A program made the position numbers and the translations under genes. Shown here one piece after another: positions 21,986 to 28,703 of a stretch of DNA of 41,480 nt (positions are counted from its first letter, which is position 1; the number at the start of each line of letters is the position of its first letter). The stretch lies in the IMG/VR virus record IMGVR_UViG_3300044712_001216, positions 1 through 41,480 of that record. One strand, given 5' to 3'. The notes under the pieces are model-generated. The model was not told the origin of the DNA, searched no databases, and saw only the letters and a list, made by a program, of their open reading frames with translations. This stretch comes from a virus.

Positions 21986-22266
21986 CAGTCACCTATTACG
22001 CTGCCATGTCCACCGATCTCGATGTCCCGCACGCGGTTCCGCTTGGCGTCCCGCGTGATCCGCAGTCGCGTGAATCCACGCTTGCGCAACTCGCCGATGA
22101 CCGCCCAAAGTTGTTGTCTTGTCGGCGGGGTTGTGACCCCACAAATCTCCGCTGTGTCTTCATCAACGGCGCGAATGGTGAAGGCGGCCTCGTAGCGATC
22201 TCGCATCGTGGCCCCGTCTCGCCAGAGGCGGACCATTCCGGAGAAGATTTCGAGTTTGGCGAGCAC
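21985..22266 (-). CDS. Small hypothetical protein next to M14 fibre
   Basis: The 93-residue protein (VLAKLEIFSGMVRLWRDGATM...) shows strands followed by a helix (TRQQLWAVIGELRKRGF) and a basic C-terminal strand. GTG 22266 is preferred since it begins just after the upstream stop; an ATG at 22323 would overlap the upstream gene by 56 bases. Its stop overlaps the M14 fibre start. Possible fibre chaperone; no family recognised. Confidence 0.45.
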   Translation of the reverse strand: MLAKLEIFSGMVRLWRDGATMRDRYEAAFTIRAVDEDTAEICGVTTPPTRQQLWAVIGELRKRGFTRLRITRDAKRNRVRDIEIGGHGSVIGD

Positions 22267-22267
22267 G

Positions 22268-23122
22268 TCATATCGCTCGTTCCGCCTGCCACGCCTGGAT
22301 CGCCACGCGCGCCAGGGCATCATCCGCCAGTTGCTTCTCGACCAGCCCCGCCAGCCAGGGCCCTGGGTCGGACCATCGCGCCTGCTCCCAGTCGGCCGGC
22401 TTATTCAGTGTGCCCAAAATGCGCGGGCCAGTGAGTTGCTTTCGCGGGATCGCGTAGCGGCTGCCGCTGGCATCGTCCGCGTTGAATCGCCACAGATCGC
22501 CAATGAGCGGATAGCCCGACAGCCAGCGCGTGAATACCGTCGGCCGCCGCTCGATCCACGGCCGCGGCGTCAGGGTGGAGAGGATCGGAGAGACCCACGC
22601 CAGCTCCGCCAGGTTCGCCGCCGAATCAAACGCCAGCTCGAACCACGCGGACGCCAGTGGGGCGATCGCGTTATTGATCACGGCAAACGCCTCGCGCGCC
22701 GCCAGCCCAACCATCGTCGGCACAAACTGCTGCTGCGAGGGCATGCCCGGGGCCAGGGCACCGAGGTACACGATCACCGGTGACTCCGTCACGCTCCTTA
22801 CAAGTGACCACGCCGCGATGAACTGATCGAGGTTCGCCGCCGTGTGCCGCAGGTGCGGGTAACGCAACTGGCACTGCCGCCAGGCATCGATCGACTGCAG
22901 GCCCCCATCCTCCGCGTCGATGCCGAAGGGGAGATGCACAACGACAAACGCCCACGGCTGCGCGGTGATAATCGGCATGAGGCGAGCGACGTAGGCCAGC
23001 GGCCCCTGATACGCCAGCACATCCAGCAGGTATCGGTTCTCCGCGCGACAGGTCTCATCGCCGCAGGGAACCCACAGCCCCAGCCGCGTCGGGTCGATGT
23101 TTTTCAGCAATTCGATGGCCAT
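22268..23122 (-). CDS. Hypothetical protein, possible alpha/beta fold
   Basis: The 284-residue protein has alternating hydrophobic strands and helices (YVARLMPIITAQPWAFVVVHLPFGI, SPVIVYLGALAPG) suggestive of a TIM-barrel-like or Rossmann-like fold. DxxG-type and WR segments near the C terminus are not diagnostic. It lies between a small virion protein and the fibre cluster, so it may be a tail-associated glycosidase-like protein, but no catalytic pair was identified. Confidence 0.5.
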   Translation of the reverse strand: MAIELLKNIDPTRLGLWVPCGDETCRAENRYLLDVLAYQGPLAYVARLMPIITAQPWAFVVVHLPFGIDAEDGGLQSIDAWRQCQLRYPHLRHTAANLDQFIAAWSLVRSVTESPVIVYLGALAPGMPSQQQFVPTMVGLAAREAFAVINNAIAPLASAWFELAFDSAANLAELAWVSPILSTLTPRPWIERRPTVFTRWLSGYPLIGDLWRFNADDASGSRYAIPRKQLTGPRILGTLNKPADWEQARWSDPGPWLAGLVEKQLADDALARVAIQAWQAERAI

Positions 23123-23135
23123 TCTTCATCCATCC

Positions 23136-23153
23136 CCCGTTCATCGTTCGTCG
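23136..23153. repeat. Single arm of a dispersed palindromic repeat
   Basis: CCCGTTCATCGTTCGTCG differs at two of 18 positions from the right arm of the inverted repeat at 28656-28696. It fills the gap before the next gene and appears to be a decayed copy of the same repeat. Confidence 0.55.
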
Positions 23154-23164
23154 TTTCCCGCCTC

Positions 23165-23623
23165 TCATCCAAAGACCGCCACGCGCACGCCCACGGAGTT
23201 GGCGTGCACGCCGGTGACGTACAAGGTCTGTGGCTCGGTTTCGGTGATCGCCAGGTTCTGCGTCACCGATGAGGCATCCGCCTCCACGCAGATCGGCGAG
23301 TCGGTATTGCCGCCGCTCTTGCGTCCGATGTACAGGTTGCTGGTGTTGGGTCCGCCGCCGTTGTCGGCGGTGTAGCCGCTGACGCGGATGTGCGTGATCG
23401 CTTCGGTCACATCGTCCCAGTTGGCATCCCCGCCGGCTGGAGGGGCGGCCGAATCGGTCACCGCCGCCTTGCAGACGAACACGCGCCCGCCGCTCTGGCA
23501 CAGGTCCCCGACCACGTGGGCCCCGGCCGCCCAGGCCGGGATCAGCAGCTTGGTGGTGTTGCCAACCGCCTGCGCCGCCTGCCCCAGCAGTTTACTGCTG
23601 ATCCGCACCTTATCGCCTACCAT
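23165..23623 (-). CDS. Small virion protein
   Basis: The 152-residue protein has VRISSKLLGQAAQAVGNTTK at the N terminus and strand-rich Gly/Thr segments (GRKSGGNTDSPICVEADASS, LYVTGVHANSVGVRVAVF). The pattern is that of small virion decoration or adaptor proteins. A shorter related arrangement appears in several phage tail clusters. No enzyme motif is seen. Confidence 0.5.
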   Translation of the reverse strand: MVGDKVRISSKLLGQAAQAVGNTTKLLIPAWAAGAHVVGDLCQSGGRVFVCKAAVTDSAAPPAGGDANWDDVTEAITHIRVSGYTADNGGGPNTSNLYIGRKSGGNTDSPICVEADASSVTQNLAITETEPQTLYVTGVHANSVGVRVAVFG

Positions 23624-23654
23624 GGTCGCTCCTCGGGTTATTGTCCCTGTTTCA

Positions 23655-23951
23655 TCACTTCTGCCGGTTCCCCAGCTCCGCCGCCTTCTGCGGCGGGCAA
23701 TCCTCGCCCCGCTCGCAGGGCAGGTTCTCGATCGTCGTCTGCAGCTTCCTGAGCGTCACATCATCCTTGGCCAGCCGCTCGTTGATCGCATCGAGCGTGC
23801 CCCGCACCTGCCAGATCAGGCTCACCAGCAGCTTCACTACCCAGCCCACCACCAGCAGCACACCGCCCAGCGGCACCAGGGTTCGGCCATCCAGCTCCGC
23901 CGCCGCCAACCATCCCCACGAGGCCACGATCAAGCCGATGGTTTCCCTCAT
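23655..23951 (-). CDS. Small membrane protein, holin/spanin candidate
   Basis: The 98-residue protein starts MRETIGLIVASWGWL, has one strong membrane helix (VPLGGVLLVVGWVVKLLVSLIW) and a possible second short hydrophobic segment before it. A cytoplasmic or periplasmic coiled-coil-like tail follows (DAINERLAKDDVTLRKLQTTI) with CERGEDC near the end. The start at 23951 forms an ATGA overlap with the alpha/beta hydrolase gene. A membrane protein with a coiled-coil tail, coupled to a hydrolase, suggests a holin or spanin. Lengths and the charged tail fit, but the family is not recognised. Confidence 0.55.
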   Translation of the reverse strand: MRETIGLIVASWGWLAAAELDGRTLVPLGGVLLVVGWVVKLLVSLIWQVRGTLDAINERLAKDDVTLRKLQTTIENLPCERGEDCPPQKAAELGNRQK

Positions 23952-24580
23952 GGCGTCACTCCCGTTATCGCCCGCATCGTCCGTTCGAAGTACTGCGGCC
24001 ACCAATACGTGCTGTGATCGAACCCCCACATCTCGAAGCTGTTGAGCGGGCAGCTTTCCGAGGCGGGCATGGCGTGCTGCGGGCCCACCAGCCCCAGGTA
24101 TCCATAGCCCAGCCCCATCCAGTGCAAGAGCCTCCAGGAGGCCCGCGCCCACTGCAGCACCTTGTCCGAGCGGCTCCAGTAGACATTCACCTGGCGCACC
24201 TGGCCGGTGAGCCGGGCATAGTTCAGGCCATTGCGCTTGAAATCCGCATCGCAGGCCGCGGCCACCAGGTGCAGCTCGGCCAGCGGGATGTCGCGGTTCT
24301 GCCGCAGGGCATCGACCAGCACGGCGCAGCCGTTGGAATGGCCCACCGCGATCAGCTCGATGTCCGGGCGCACGAACTTCCGCAGCAGGGCGGCGCAGGT
24401 TTTCACCCGATCGGGCTGGCCCAGCCAGCGCGTGAGCGCGCCGCACTCGTAGTGGTAGGTGTCGGCGATCGCCCCGGGCATGTTCAGCTCCACCCAGCGC
24501 TCGGCCTCAAAGTGCCAGCACTCGATGTCCGTGGCCGAGGTGCGGATCCCGTTGACGAAGATGTACGCGCGCCGCTTCAT
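23948..24580 (-). CDS. Alpha/beta-hydrolase-like protein, possible lysis enzyme
   Basis: The 210-residue protein contains AVGHSNGCAVLVDAL, with the GxSxG nucleophile elbow (Ser82). Strands precede it (AYIFVNGIR at the N terminus, ELIAVGHS), and a late GFDHSTYW offers the Asp/His of a triad. LysB of mycobacteriophages is an alpha/beta hydrolase that cuts the envelope's outer layer. This gene is coupled by ATGA to a small membrane protein, which suggests a lysis role, though it is deep in the tail module. ATG 24580 is preferred over an upstream TTG. An esterase with another purpose is possible. Confidence 0.7.
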   Translation of the reverse strand: MKRRAYIFVNGIRTSATDIECWHFEAERWVELNMPGAIADTYHYECGALTRWLGQPDRVKTCAALLRKFVRPDIELIAVGHSNGCAVLVDALRQNRDIPLAELHLVAAACDADFKRNGLNYARLTGQVRQVNVYWSRSDKVLQWARASWRLLHWMGLGYGYLGLVGPQHAMPASESCPLNSFEMWGFDHSTYWWPQYFERTMRAITGVTP

Positions 24581-24588
24581 CGCTCTTC

Positions 24589-25506
24589 TCAACTGATCGC
24601 CGTCGCCGTGTTCAGCGCCAGCACATCGGTCACCCCATCATCCAGCGGCGTCCACAGCACCTCGAGGCTGGTATCCCCCTCATCGCTCTGCTGCAGGGCC
24701 CCGGGGTTGTATTGGCCCGCGGCGGTGACGGTGAAGCTGATATGCTCCGCCGTGGCATCGGCCACGTTGGCTCCCTCGTTGCTCTTCTTTCGAAGGTAGA
24801 TCTTCGAAGCGGTCGCGCCCTGGGCCACCCCGGTCAGGATGGTGTTGAGGATGGTCGGGTCCATCGTGGTCACTTTGATGATCGGGGCCTGGCGCTCGAT
24901 GCAGGCGAAGGAGGGATAGATGTTCCCATCCGCGCCTTCCACGCGCTCGGTCAGTCCGAAGTCGATCTCCAGGCTCTGCAGGCTGCCCATGGCCGAGCCG
25001 TTGATGGATCCGGGCCCCAGCGTATAGGCCTGATCAGCCGCCGTCAGCGTCGGCAGCGTGGCGCTGCCGGCATAGGCGATGGCCGGGGTGGTGTCGGCGG
25101 CGGTGGATATCATGAAGATATCCACATCGATGCTCGCCTCCTGGCCCTGCACCGCCACCAGCCGCCGCGGCACGAACAGCGCCTGCGGGCAGGTGATCGA
25201 TGCGTGATTGGCGCCGGTGGCATAGCCGCCGCCCAGCGTCTTCTTGGCCAGGTAGAACGTGCTCGTGCCCGAGTAATAGGTGCCCTTGAGCGTCAACGCA
25301 TCCAGCACGCGCTTAATGGCGGTGCTGGTGAATGAGGCCTGCGGCCGCCGCGACCGGACCGCGCCGAAAGCCGCGGCCAGCGCCCCGCCCCCGCGCACCA
25401 GGCCGATCTCCACGCGCGGATCGATCGAGCTGTTGACCAGCTGGTTGAACTGCACCGATCCGCCGCCCACGATGACGCCGATCTTGTAAAGCGCTGCAAG
25501 GCTCAT
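24589..25506 (-). CDS. Major tail/tail-tube-like protein
   Basis: The 305-residue protein begins MSLAALYKIGVIVGGGSVQFNQLV and is strand-rich with Gly/Thr/Ser segments (GTYYSGTSTFYLAKKTLGGG), ending with SLEVLWTPLDDGVTDVLAL. Size, composition and position just after the neck genes fit a tail-tube protein. The neighbours upstream (tail-terminator-like and head-tail connector-like genes) support the role. Not proven by a specific motif. Confidence 0.55.
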   Translation of the reverse strand: MSLAALYKIGVIVGGGSVQFNQLVNSSIDPRVEIGLVRGGGALAAAFGAVRSRRPQASFTSTAIKRVLDALTLKGTYYSGTSTFYLAKKTLGGGYATGANHASITCPQALFVPRRLVAVQGQEASIDVDIFMISTAADTTPAIAYAGSATLPTLTAADQAYTLGPGSINGSAMGSLQSLEIDFGLTERVEGADGNIYPSFACIERQAPIIKVTTMDPTILNTILTGVAQGATASKIYLRKKSNEGANVADATAEHISFTVTAAGQYNPGALQQSDEGDTSLEVLWTPLDDGVTDVLALNTATAIS

Positions 25507-25518
25507 AGTCGCTCCAGG

Positions 25519-26034
25519 TCACCCGCCGGCGTTGTACGCCAGCAGCAGTTCCGCAAAGAAATGATCGCCCGAGGCATCCGCCTCGTCGGATCGTCCCAGC
25601 TCCACAATCTGGATCTCGTTGGGCACCAGGTGCCCCAGCCCCTGGTCCACCTCGCCCAGGCCCAGGATCAGGGCCCCCAGGCGGTTGGTGAATTCCAGCG
25701 TCGCCGCCGGGGCATCGGCCTGGTAGGCCTCGGGCACATTGTGCTCGATGCGCAGGCGCACCGATCCGGCCGCGCGATAGCAGGCGCCGCTGGCCGACTT
25801 AGTCAGCCGCCAGGCGTTGCCCAGGTCCAGCAGGGCAAACGGCCGCAGGGCAGAGATCTCCGCCTCGGTATAGGTCCGGCCTTCCGCATCGGTGAGTGCC
25901 AGCAGCCAGACGCTGGCGGCCGCCTCGGTGGCATCGGCCGCTTCCACCCAGCTCTGCCAGGCCGTCGCCGCCGCGATCAGGTCGCGGGCCGAGCTCAAAG
26001 GCAGCGAGAGGGGTCCGGTTGGCGTGACGGGCAT
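25519..26034 (-). CDS. Neck/tail-terminator-like protein
   Basis: The 171-residue protein has an Ala-rich N-terminal helix (ARDLIAAATAWQSWVEA), an edge of strands (GSVRLRIEHNV, TLEFTNRLGALILGL) and a FFAELLLAYNAGG end. This helix-strand order and its place between the head-tail connector-like and tail-tube-like genes suggest a tail-terminator. Assignment is by synteny and secondary structure only. Confidence 0.5.
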   Translation of the reverse strand: MPVTPTGPLSLPLSSARDLIAAATAWQSWVEAADATEAAASVWLLALTDAEGRTYTEAEISALRPFALLDLGNAWRLTKSASGACYRAAGSVRLRIEHNVPEAYQADAPAATLEFTNRLGALILGLGEVDQGLGHLVPNEIQIVELGRSDEADASGDHFFAELLLAYNAGG

Positions 26035-26037
26035 GGG

Positions 26038-26385
26038 CTATTTCCGTTTCACAAACGTCTTCTCGATGGGCTCGATGCGCTGATAGGTGCAGGCGTCCAG
26101 GCCCCGGCTCTGGCTGTCCATGCGTTCCCAGATCCACTCCTCGCCATCCAGGGTAACGCGATCGCCCGGGGCGTGGCTGGCGATCGACGCGGTCTCAGTC
26201 TGGATTGCCCGCCGCCGCACCAGGACCCGGCCCTCCTCGCGCTCCTCCACCGTCTCATTGATTGCGCCGGCGATCACCGTCACAGCGGTGCTGACGCCGG
26301 CGGCGCTGGTGTAGACAGCGCTGCGGCCGAAGTACCACAGGTGTGCCGACGCCGACGCCGAGTTATCCGCATCGAATCGCGACAT
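26038..26385 (-). CDS. Head-tail connector-like small protein
   Basis: The 115-residue strand-rich protein (GVSTAVTVIAGAINETVEE, GDRVTLDGEEWIWERM) resembles head-closure or head-tail joining proteins of the SPP1 gp16/gpFII type. It sits between a lipoprotein and the tail-terminator-like gene. No conserved enzyme motif. Confidence 0.5.
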   Translation of the reverse strand: MSRFDADNSASASAHLWYFGRSAVYTSAAGVSTAVTVIAGAINETVEEREEGRVLVRRRAIQTETASIASHAPGDRVTLDGEEWIWERMDSQSRGLDACTYQRIEPIEKTFVKRK

Positions 26386-26389
26386 GGCT

Positions 26390-26809
26390 CTAGGGTATTG
26401 GGCTCTGGGATCTGCGGCGCGGGTTCACAGGCCGCGTGGCGGGCGTGAGCATGGCCAGGTTGGCGCCCAGGTACGCCTTGAGCAGTTCCACGGAGACGGC
26501 GGTGAGTTTCTCGTCGCTGGAGTAGTTCTCCAGCACGATCCCGCTGCCGGCGTTGTTGGTGGCCTCCAGCTTGCCCACCTTCTTATCGAACAGGGGCGGG
26601 CTGGTGTACCAAGTCCAGCTCCAGCCCTCTTTGCTTTTCTCCAGGTGCGCCGCCCAGGTGCAGCCGAGGCTCGCCAGGGAGACACAGAGGCACAGAGTCA
26701 GCAGATATGCATGCCGGATCGCTCGGGCATACCCAATCGGATAACGAATGAAACGACTCGCGGGCACGCGGCCACAACGAGTGTTCTTTAAGTCCTCAAG
26801 GGTGGTCAT
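26390..26809 (-). CDS. Lipoprotein with repeat-derived signal peptide
   Basis: The 139-residue protein carries a late signal segment (AYLLTLCLCVSLASLGC), with a lipobox-like LASLGC at about residues 45-50, followed by a short exported domain (WSWTWYTSPPLFDKKVGKLE). It could be an outer-membrane lipoprotein, such as an o-spanin or superinfection factor. The DNA encoding LTLCLCVSLA (26668-26695) is one arm of a dispersed repeat that recurs inverted at 26820-26848. The N-terminal 30 residues before the signal are unusually long and may be untranslated; no good internal start was found. Confidence 0.55.
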   Translation of the reverse strand: MTTLEDLKNTRCGRVPASRFIRYPIGYARAIRHAYLLTLCLCVSLASLGCTWAAHLEKSKEGWSWTWYTSPPLFDKKVGKLEATNNAGSGIVLENYSSDEKLTAVSVELLKAYLGANLAMLTPATRPVNPRRRSQSPIP

Positions 26810-26848
26810 GGTCGGTTAATCTCCGTGTCCCTGCGGCTCCGTGGCCAG
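26668..26848. repeat. Inverted pair of a dispersed GAGACACAGAGGCAC-type repeat
   Basis: CCAGGGAGACACAGAGGCAC at 26669-26688 on the plus strand resembles, inverted, the plus-strand text TAATCTCCGTGTCCCTGCGG around 26820-26839. About four in five positions match over roughly 26 bp. The left arm encodes a signal peptide; the right arm encodes the C terminus of the DUF115-like protein. From memory this type of repeat is widespread in GC-rich bacterial genomes. Confidence 0.55.
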
Positions 26849-27469
26849 CCTCGTGCTCAGGTCGATGACATCCATGCCCAGGATCTGGGCCGCTTTGAGC
26901 GCGTATTTCTTGGCCGTGGAATAGTCCGAGCTTTCCTGATTGCCGTAAAAACGCTGCACGCAGCCGGCCTGGCCTGTGGTTCCGTCGATGCCGGCCAACA
27001 CCACCCGCTCGCAGCCCAAGTACCAGGCCAGGTGCACAGCCGGCGCCGCGGCGCCGATGCGTCCATAGAGCTGGCCGAGCTGGGCCAGTTGCCCGCGGTT
27101 CAGTTCCAGGACCTGCTCGCGGTGCCGTTCGCGCATGACGTGGAAGGTGACGATATTCTCGCCGCGCGGCGCGGGCGTCAGGCGGTCGCGGGCCAGCAGC
27201 GGATCGCGGAAGACCCCGATTTCGTTAACGCGCCAACTGAGGCTCTGCAGGTGCTCATTCCATGGCCCATGCACGTTCAGGCCCCAGGCGTCATCCAGCA
27301 CCAGCCAGTAGATCGCCGGCAGATACGCCGGCATAACGAACGCCGCCCGGTTCAGGGCGATCAGCGGCCCGGCCACATTAGCATAGTTCAGGCGCTCGAG
27401 GCTGGGCCCGGTCCCGCAGATCCAGCACGTCAGGCCGGCGTGGCGGTTGTTCAGATCGGCAAATTGCAT
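26816..27469 (-). CDS. DUF115-like (MptE-like) protein
   Basis: The 217-residue protein has an early GTGPSLERLNYANVAGPLIALNRA segment, the glycine-rich CGxGPSL-type motif and following N of DUF115 (6-hydroxymethylpterin pyrophosphokinase MptE-like) proteins, which are also linked to glycan modification. A later WYLGCERVVLAGID strand fits the Rossmann-like domain. The start at 27469 is chosen because GGAG lies 8 nt upstream; a longer frame would be coded by the palindromic repeat at 27479-27526. A phage version in the head-tail junction may modify virion or host glycans. Function is inference. Confidence 0.65.
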   Translation of the reverse strand: MQFADLNNRHAGLTCWICGTGPSLERLNYANVAGPLIALNRAAFVMPAYLPAIYWLVLDDAWGLNVHGPWNEHLQSLSWRVNEIGVFRDPLLARDRLTPAPRGENIVTFHVMRERHREQVLELNRGQLAQLGQLYGRIGAAAPAVHLAWYLGCERVVLAGIDGTTGQAGCVQRFYGNQESSDYSTAKKYALKAAQILGMDVIDLSTRLATEPQGHGD

Positions 27470-27478
27470 GGGCAACAC

Positions 27479-27526
27479 TCCACGAATGGACACGACGCGA
27501 GCGTGTGATTCGTGTCCATTCGTGGA
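27479..27526. repeat. Palindromic repeat with 17-bp arms
   Basis: CCACGAATGGACACGA (27480-27495) is mirrored by TCGTGTCCATTCGTGG (27510-27525), extended to 17 bp at the ends, with a 14-bp spacer. It lies in the gap between the DUF2190 and DUF115-like genes and would form a strong hairpin in the transcript. Confidence 0.75.
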
Positions 27527-27553
27527 CAAGGTTCTCAGGAAGGAATGGCGGGC

Positions 27554-28600
27554 TTACGCTTCCAGCTCCATCGTCCAGGCCTCCAGGGCCTCGACGCGGA
27601 CATCGGCCAGCGTGTTGTCGGTGGTCTTTTCCAGGTGCAGCAGCATCTTCAACGGCCCCGTGGCCGCATCGAGCTTGAACACGGTGGAGGCAAGCACCAG
27701 GCTGCCGTTGATGTAGATCTGGATGTCGGCCAGGTCCCGGCCGTCGATCCAGAATTCAAAGTACGTGTCATCCACCGCGTTGATGGTGGTGTCGGTGGCG
27801 GCCACCTCCGTGGTCCCATCATCGCTTTCGGCGTAGATGTCCAGGGCGTTGCCATCCAGGTGCAGGAAGCAGCTCTCGGTTATGGAGTCGGCATCCGTGG
27901 CATGGGTGGCGTTGGCCAGGCCCACGCTGATATCCAGCGCTGCGTTGTCGCCGATGTCGAAGATGGCGATTCGGCCGCGGGCGATGAACGGCACCGTCAC
28001 CGGGATTGACTGCTTCGAGAGGGCATCCACCTTCTGCGCCTCGCTGGTGGCGCTGAAGGTGAATCGCGTGCCGGTTCCGCCGGGGTCCTGCCCGGACAGT
28101 CCGGCCGCGATGTTGGGGATCACAGTGCCGGCGGTCTTCACCGCCACCGAGTCCCAGATCCCCTTGCCCCACTCGATCAGCTTGGGCACGGTCACATTCA
28201 GATCCACCACCACCTCGGTATCGGTGCTGGCGGCATCGCGGGCGCAGGTGCCCAGGAAGAAATCGCCGCTGTTCACATCCTGCTTATACATGGCCACGTT
28301 GGCCGAGCGGTCCCAGTAGATGGGGATGCCCGGCAGGGCCACCCAGGTGGCCGCCTTGGCGAAGCGGAATCGCCCCGCGACCTCGTAGCCGTTGGTGTCG
28401 CCGGCGGCGCTGGCTGCCAGCCCGGCGCGGACGCCGGCCTTGCCATCGGGCAGTTGCACCACCTCCCCGGCCACGCGGGCCGCGGCGTCACGGTAAGAGA
28501 AGGTCTTGGAGTCATTTTCGAGCAGGGCCTGGCTGACCTTGGGCATCAAGGCATACAGCAGCAGCAGCCCCAGCATCACGAACAGAATCGTTCCAGTCAT
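27554..28600 (-). CDS. DUF2190-like capsid decoration protein with membrane anchor
   Basis: The 348-residue protein starts with a hydrophobic helix (TILFVMLGLLLLYALM, about residues 3-18), then a DUF2190-like domain (FAKAATWVALPGIPIYWD, FFLGTCARDAAS) and a LamG-like C-terminal domain (HLDGNALDIYAESDD, FEFWIDGRDLADIQIYING). DUF2190 proteins are capsid cement proteins; a membrane helix is unusual for them. The ATG at 28600 has GAGGA 8 nt upstream; an upstream extension would be coded by the palindromic repeat at 28656-28696. It follows the capsid gene, as expected for a decoration protein. Confidence 0.65.
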   Translation of the reverse strand: MTGTILFVMLGLLLLYALMPKVSQALLENDSKTFSYRDAAARVAGEVVQLPDGKAGVRAGLAASAAGDTNGYEVAGRFRFAKAATWVALPGIPIYWDRSANVAMYKQDVNSGDFFLGTCARDAASTDTEVVVDLNVTVPKLIEWGKGIWDSVAVKTAGTVIPNIAAGLSGQDPGGTGTRFTFSATSEAQKVDALSKQSIPVTVPFIARGRIAIFDIGDNAALDISVGLANATHATDADSITESCFLHLDGNALDIYAESDDGTTEVAATDTTINAVDDTYFEFWIDGRDLADIQIYINGSLVLASTVFKLDAATGPLKMLLHLEKTTDNTLADVRVEALEAWTMELEA

Positions 28601-28655
28601 GGTTTGTGTCCTCGTCTGCGAATACCAATCCCCCTCGAAGCGAACGAACGATGAA

Positions 28656-28696
28656 CGATGAATGATGAACGGGAGCTCCCCGTTCATCATTCATCG
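28656..28696. repeat. 18-bp-arm palindromic repeat
   Basis: CGATGAATGATGAACGGG and CCCGTTCATCATTCATCG are perfect inverted arms separated by five bases (28674-28678). It occupies the gap between the capsid fusion and DUF2190 genes. A single arm with two changes sits at 23136-23153. No T-run follows in the direction of late transcription, so it is not a standard terminator; it may stabilise mRNA or be a mobile palindrome. Confidence 0.8.
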
Positions 28697-28703
28697 GTTT
28701 TGG

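Noticed and set aside
27470-27529. Upstream start for the DUF115-like protein
   Set aside because: The extra residues are encoded by the palindromic repeat; the ATG at 27469 has a proper ribosome site.
28601-28690. Upstream start for the DUF2190-like protein
   Set aside because: The extra residues come from the 28656-28696 repeat; GAGGA precedes the ATG at 28600.
28656-28696. Rho-independent terminator
   Set aside because: The hairpin is strong but no T-run follows in the direction of late transcription, and the next genes belong to the same module.
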